64,000 nucleotides of DNA from LMUY01 sp965276785. Its GTDB lineage: Bacteria > Pseudomonadota > Alphaproteobacteria > Acetobacterales > Acetobacteraceae. Where the stretch lies: NCBI GenBank assembly GCA_965276785.1, contig OZ255629.1, positions 558,001 to 622,000 on the forward strand. The letters are read 5' to 3'. This document shows positions 63,777 to 64,000 of the stretch, piece by piece. The position numbers and the translations under genes were made by a program. Under the pieces are notes generated by a model. That model made no database searches. It worked only from the letters and a program-made list of their open reading frames with translations, and was not told where the DNA came from. Within the stretch, counting starts at the first letter, position 1. The number at the start of each line of letters is the position of its first letter.

Positions 63777-64000
63777 GTGAGTGCATCTCGGACGCCATCC
63801 CAGATCCAAGGAGTCTTGCCCTTGAGCACCCTTCATCTCGTCGCACCGGACTACCGCGAGACAGCCACGCTGATCCCTATCTTCGACTATGACACTCAAA
63901 CAGTTGGGGAGATCAGGGAGGCACTGCTTCAGGCTTACGGACAGAAGTACGGTTCCCCGGATGCGGTCGCGAAGGAAGAGGTGTCCATCGCTCGGGAGGG
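63777..64000 (+). CDS. Hypothetical protein, 3' end cut by window
   Basis: Open frame running off the right edge. Possible starts are GTG 63777 (next to GGAGG) or TTG 63822. Product contains TLHLVAPDYRETATLIPIFD and EIREALLQAYGQKYGSPDAV. I do not recognise the family. It is divergent from the TetR-type gene, whose regulator may control it. Confidence 0.5.
   Translation, partial: MSASRTPSQIQGVLPLSTLHLVAPDYRETATLIPIFDYDTQTVGEIREALLQAYGQKYGSPDAVAKEEVSIARE

Overview
The window is a high-GC chromosomal segment of an alphaproteobacterium that carries anoxygenic photosynthesis genes. Evidence for the lineage: type II reaction-centre genes pufL, pufM and pufC, LH1 genes pufBA, bchCXYZ and crtCDEF; a GapR (DUF2312) homologue, typical of Alphaproteobacteria; and a phaR/phaAB polyester locus. 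Overall gene content is compatible with a member of the Acetobacteraceae, but that placement is inference.

Layout. 1-6.9 kb: glycolate oxidase glcDEF, a DUF4160/DUF2442 small-gene pair, a lactate/glycolate permease and bluB (cobalamin lower ligand). 6.9-11.8 kb: an AarF/UbiB-like protein, an M3 peptidase, a broken cation-efflux gene, a secreted protein and GapR. 11.9-18.1 kb: an M20 amidohydrolase, an aromatic-acid-type MFS transporter and a TetR regulator, set among clearly decayed genes (amidohydrolase-2, alpha/beta hydrolase, a possible MFS fragment, a truncated IS1595-type transposase). 18.1-23 kb: phaB-phaA, a short PhaC-like protein, phaR and a SYLF-domain protein. 23.3-32.6 kb: housekeeping and transport genes (MFS, aldo/keto reductase, SDR, zinc-ribbon protein, accA, DHA2-type MFS, Ni/Co transporter, rnd, NUDIX). 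32.7-38.1 kb: pstSCAB-phoU-phoB preceded by a three-unit Pho box; no phoR is present. 38.1-42.7 kb: an amino-acid dehydrogenase, a class V aminotransferase-like protein and recG. 42.66-45.40 kb: a transposon relic with inverted ends, repeated TGCTC(A/G) motifs and flanking 6-bp direct repeats, carrying a dehydrogenase/XRE-regulator pair. 45.4-49.1 kb: a class II aldolase and a sugar ABC transporter without its ATPase. 49.2-63.0 kb: the photosynthesis cluster. 63.1-64 kb: a TetR regulator and a gene cut by the window end.

The photosynthesis cluster reads leftwards as crtE-crtF-bchC-bchX-bchY-bchZ-pufB-pufA-pufL-pufM-pufC-hemC, tightly packed with start/stop overlaps, while crtD-crtC run rightwards from a shared divergent promoter. 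TGT-N12-ACA (PpsR/CrtJ-type) palindromes lie between crtE and crtD and, as a tandem pair 8 bp apart, upstream of bchC, so carotenoid, bacteriochlorophyll and reaction-centre genes are probably co-repressed by oxygen and light. hemC at the end of the puf operon would couple tetrapyrrole supply to the photosystem.

The most notable items are the transposon relic with its cargo, GTAG-type palindromic repeats (one of which supplies the stop codons of two convergent genes), a 15-bp tandem array at the pha locus, the missing conventional start codon of crtC, and the puf-hemC arrangement without pufQ.
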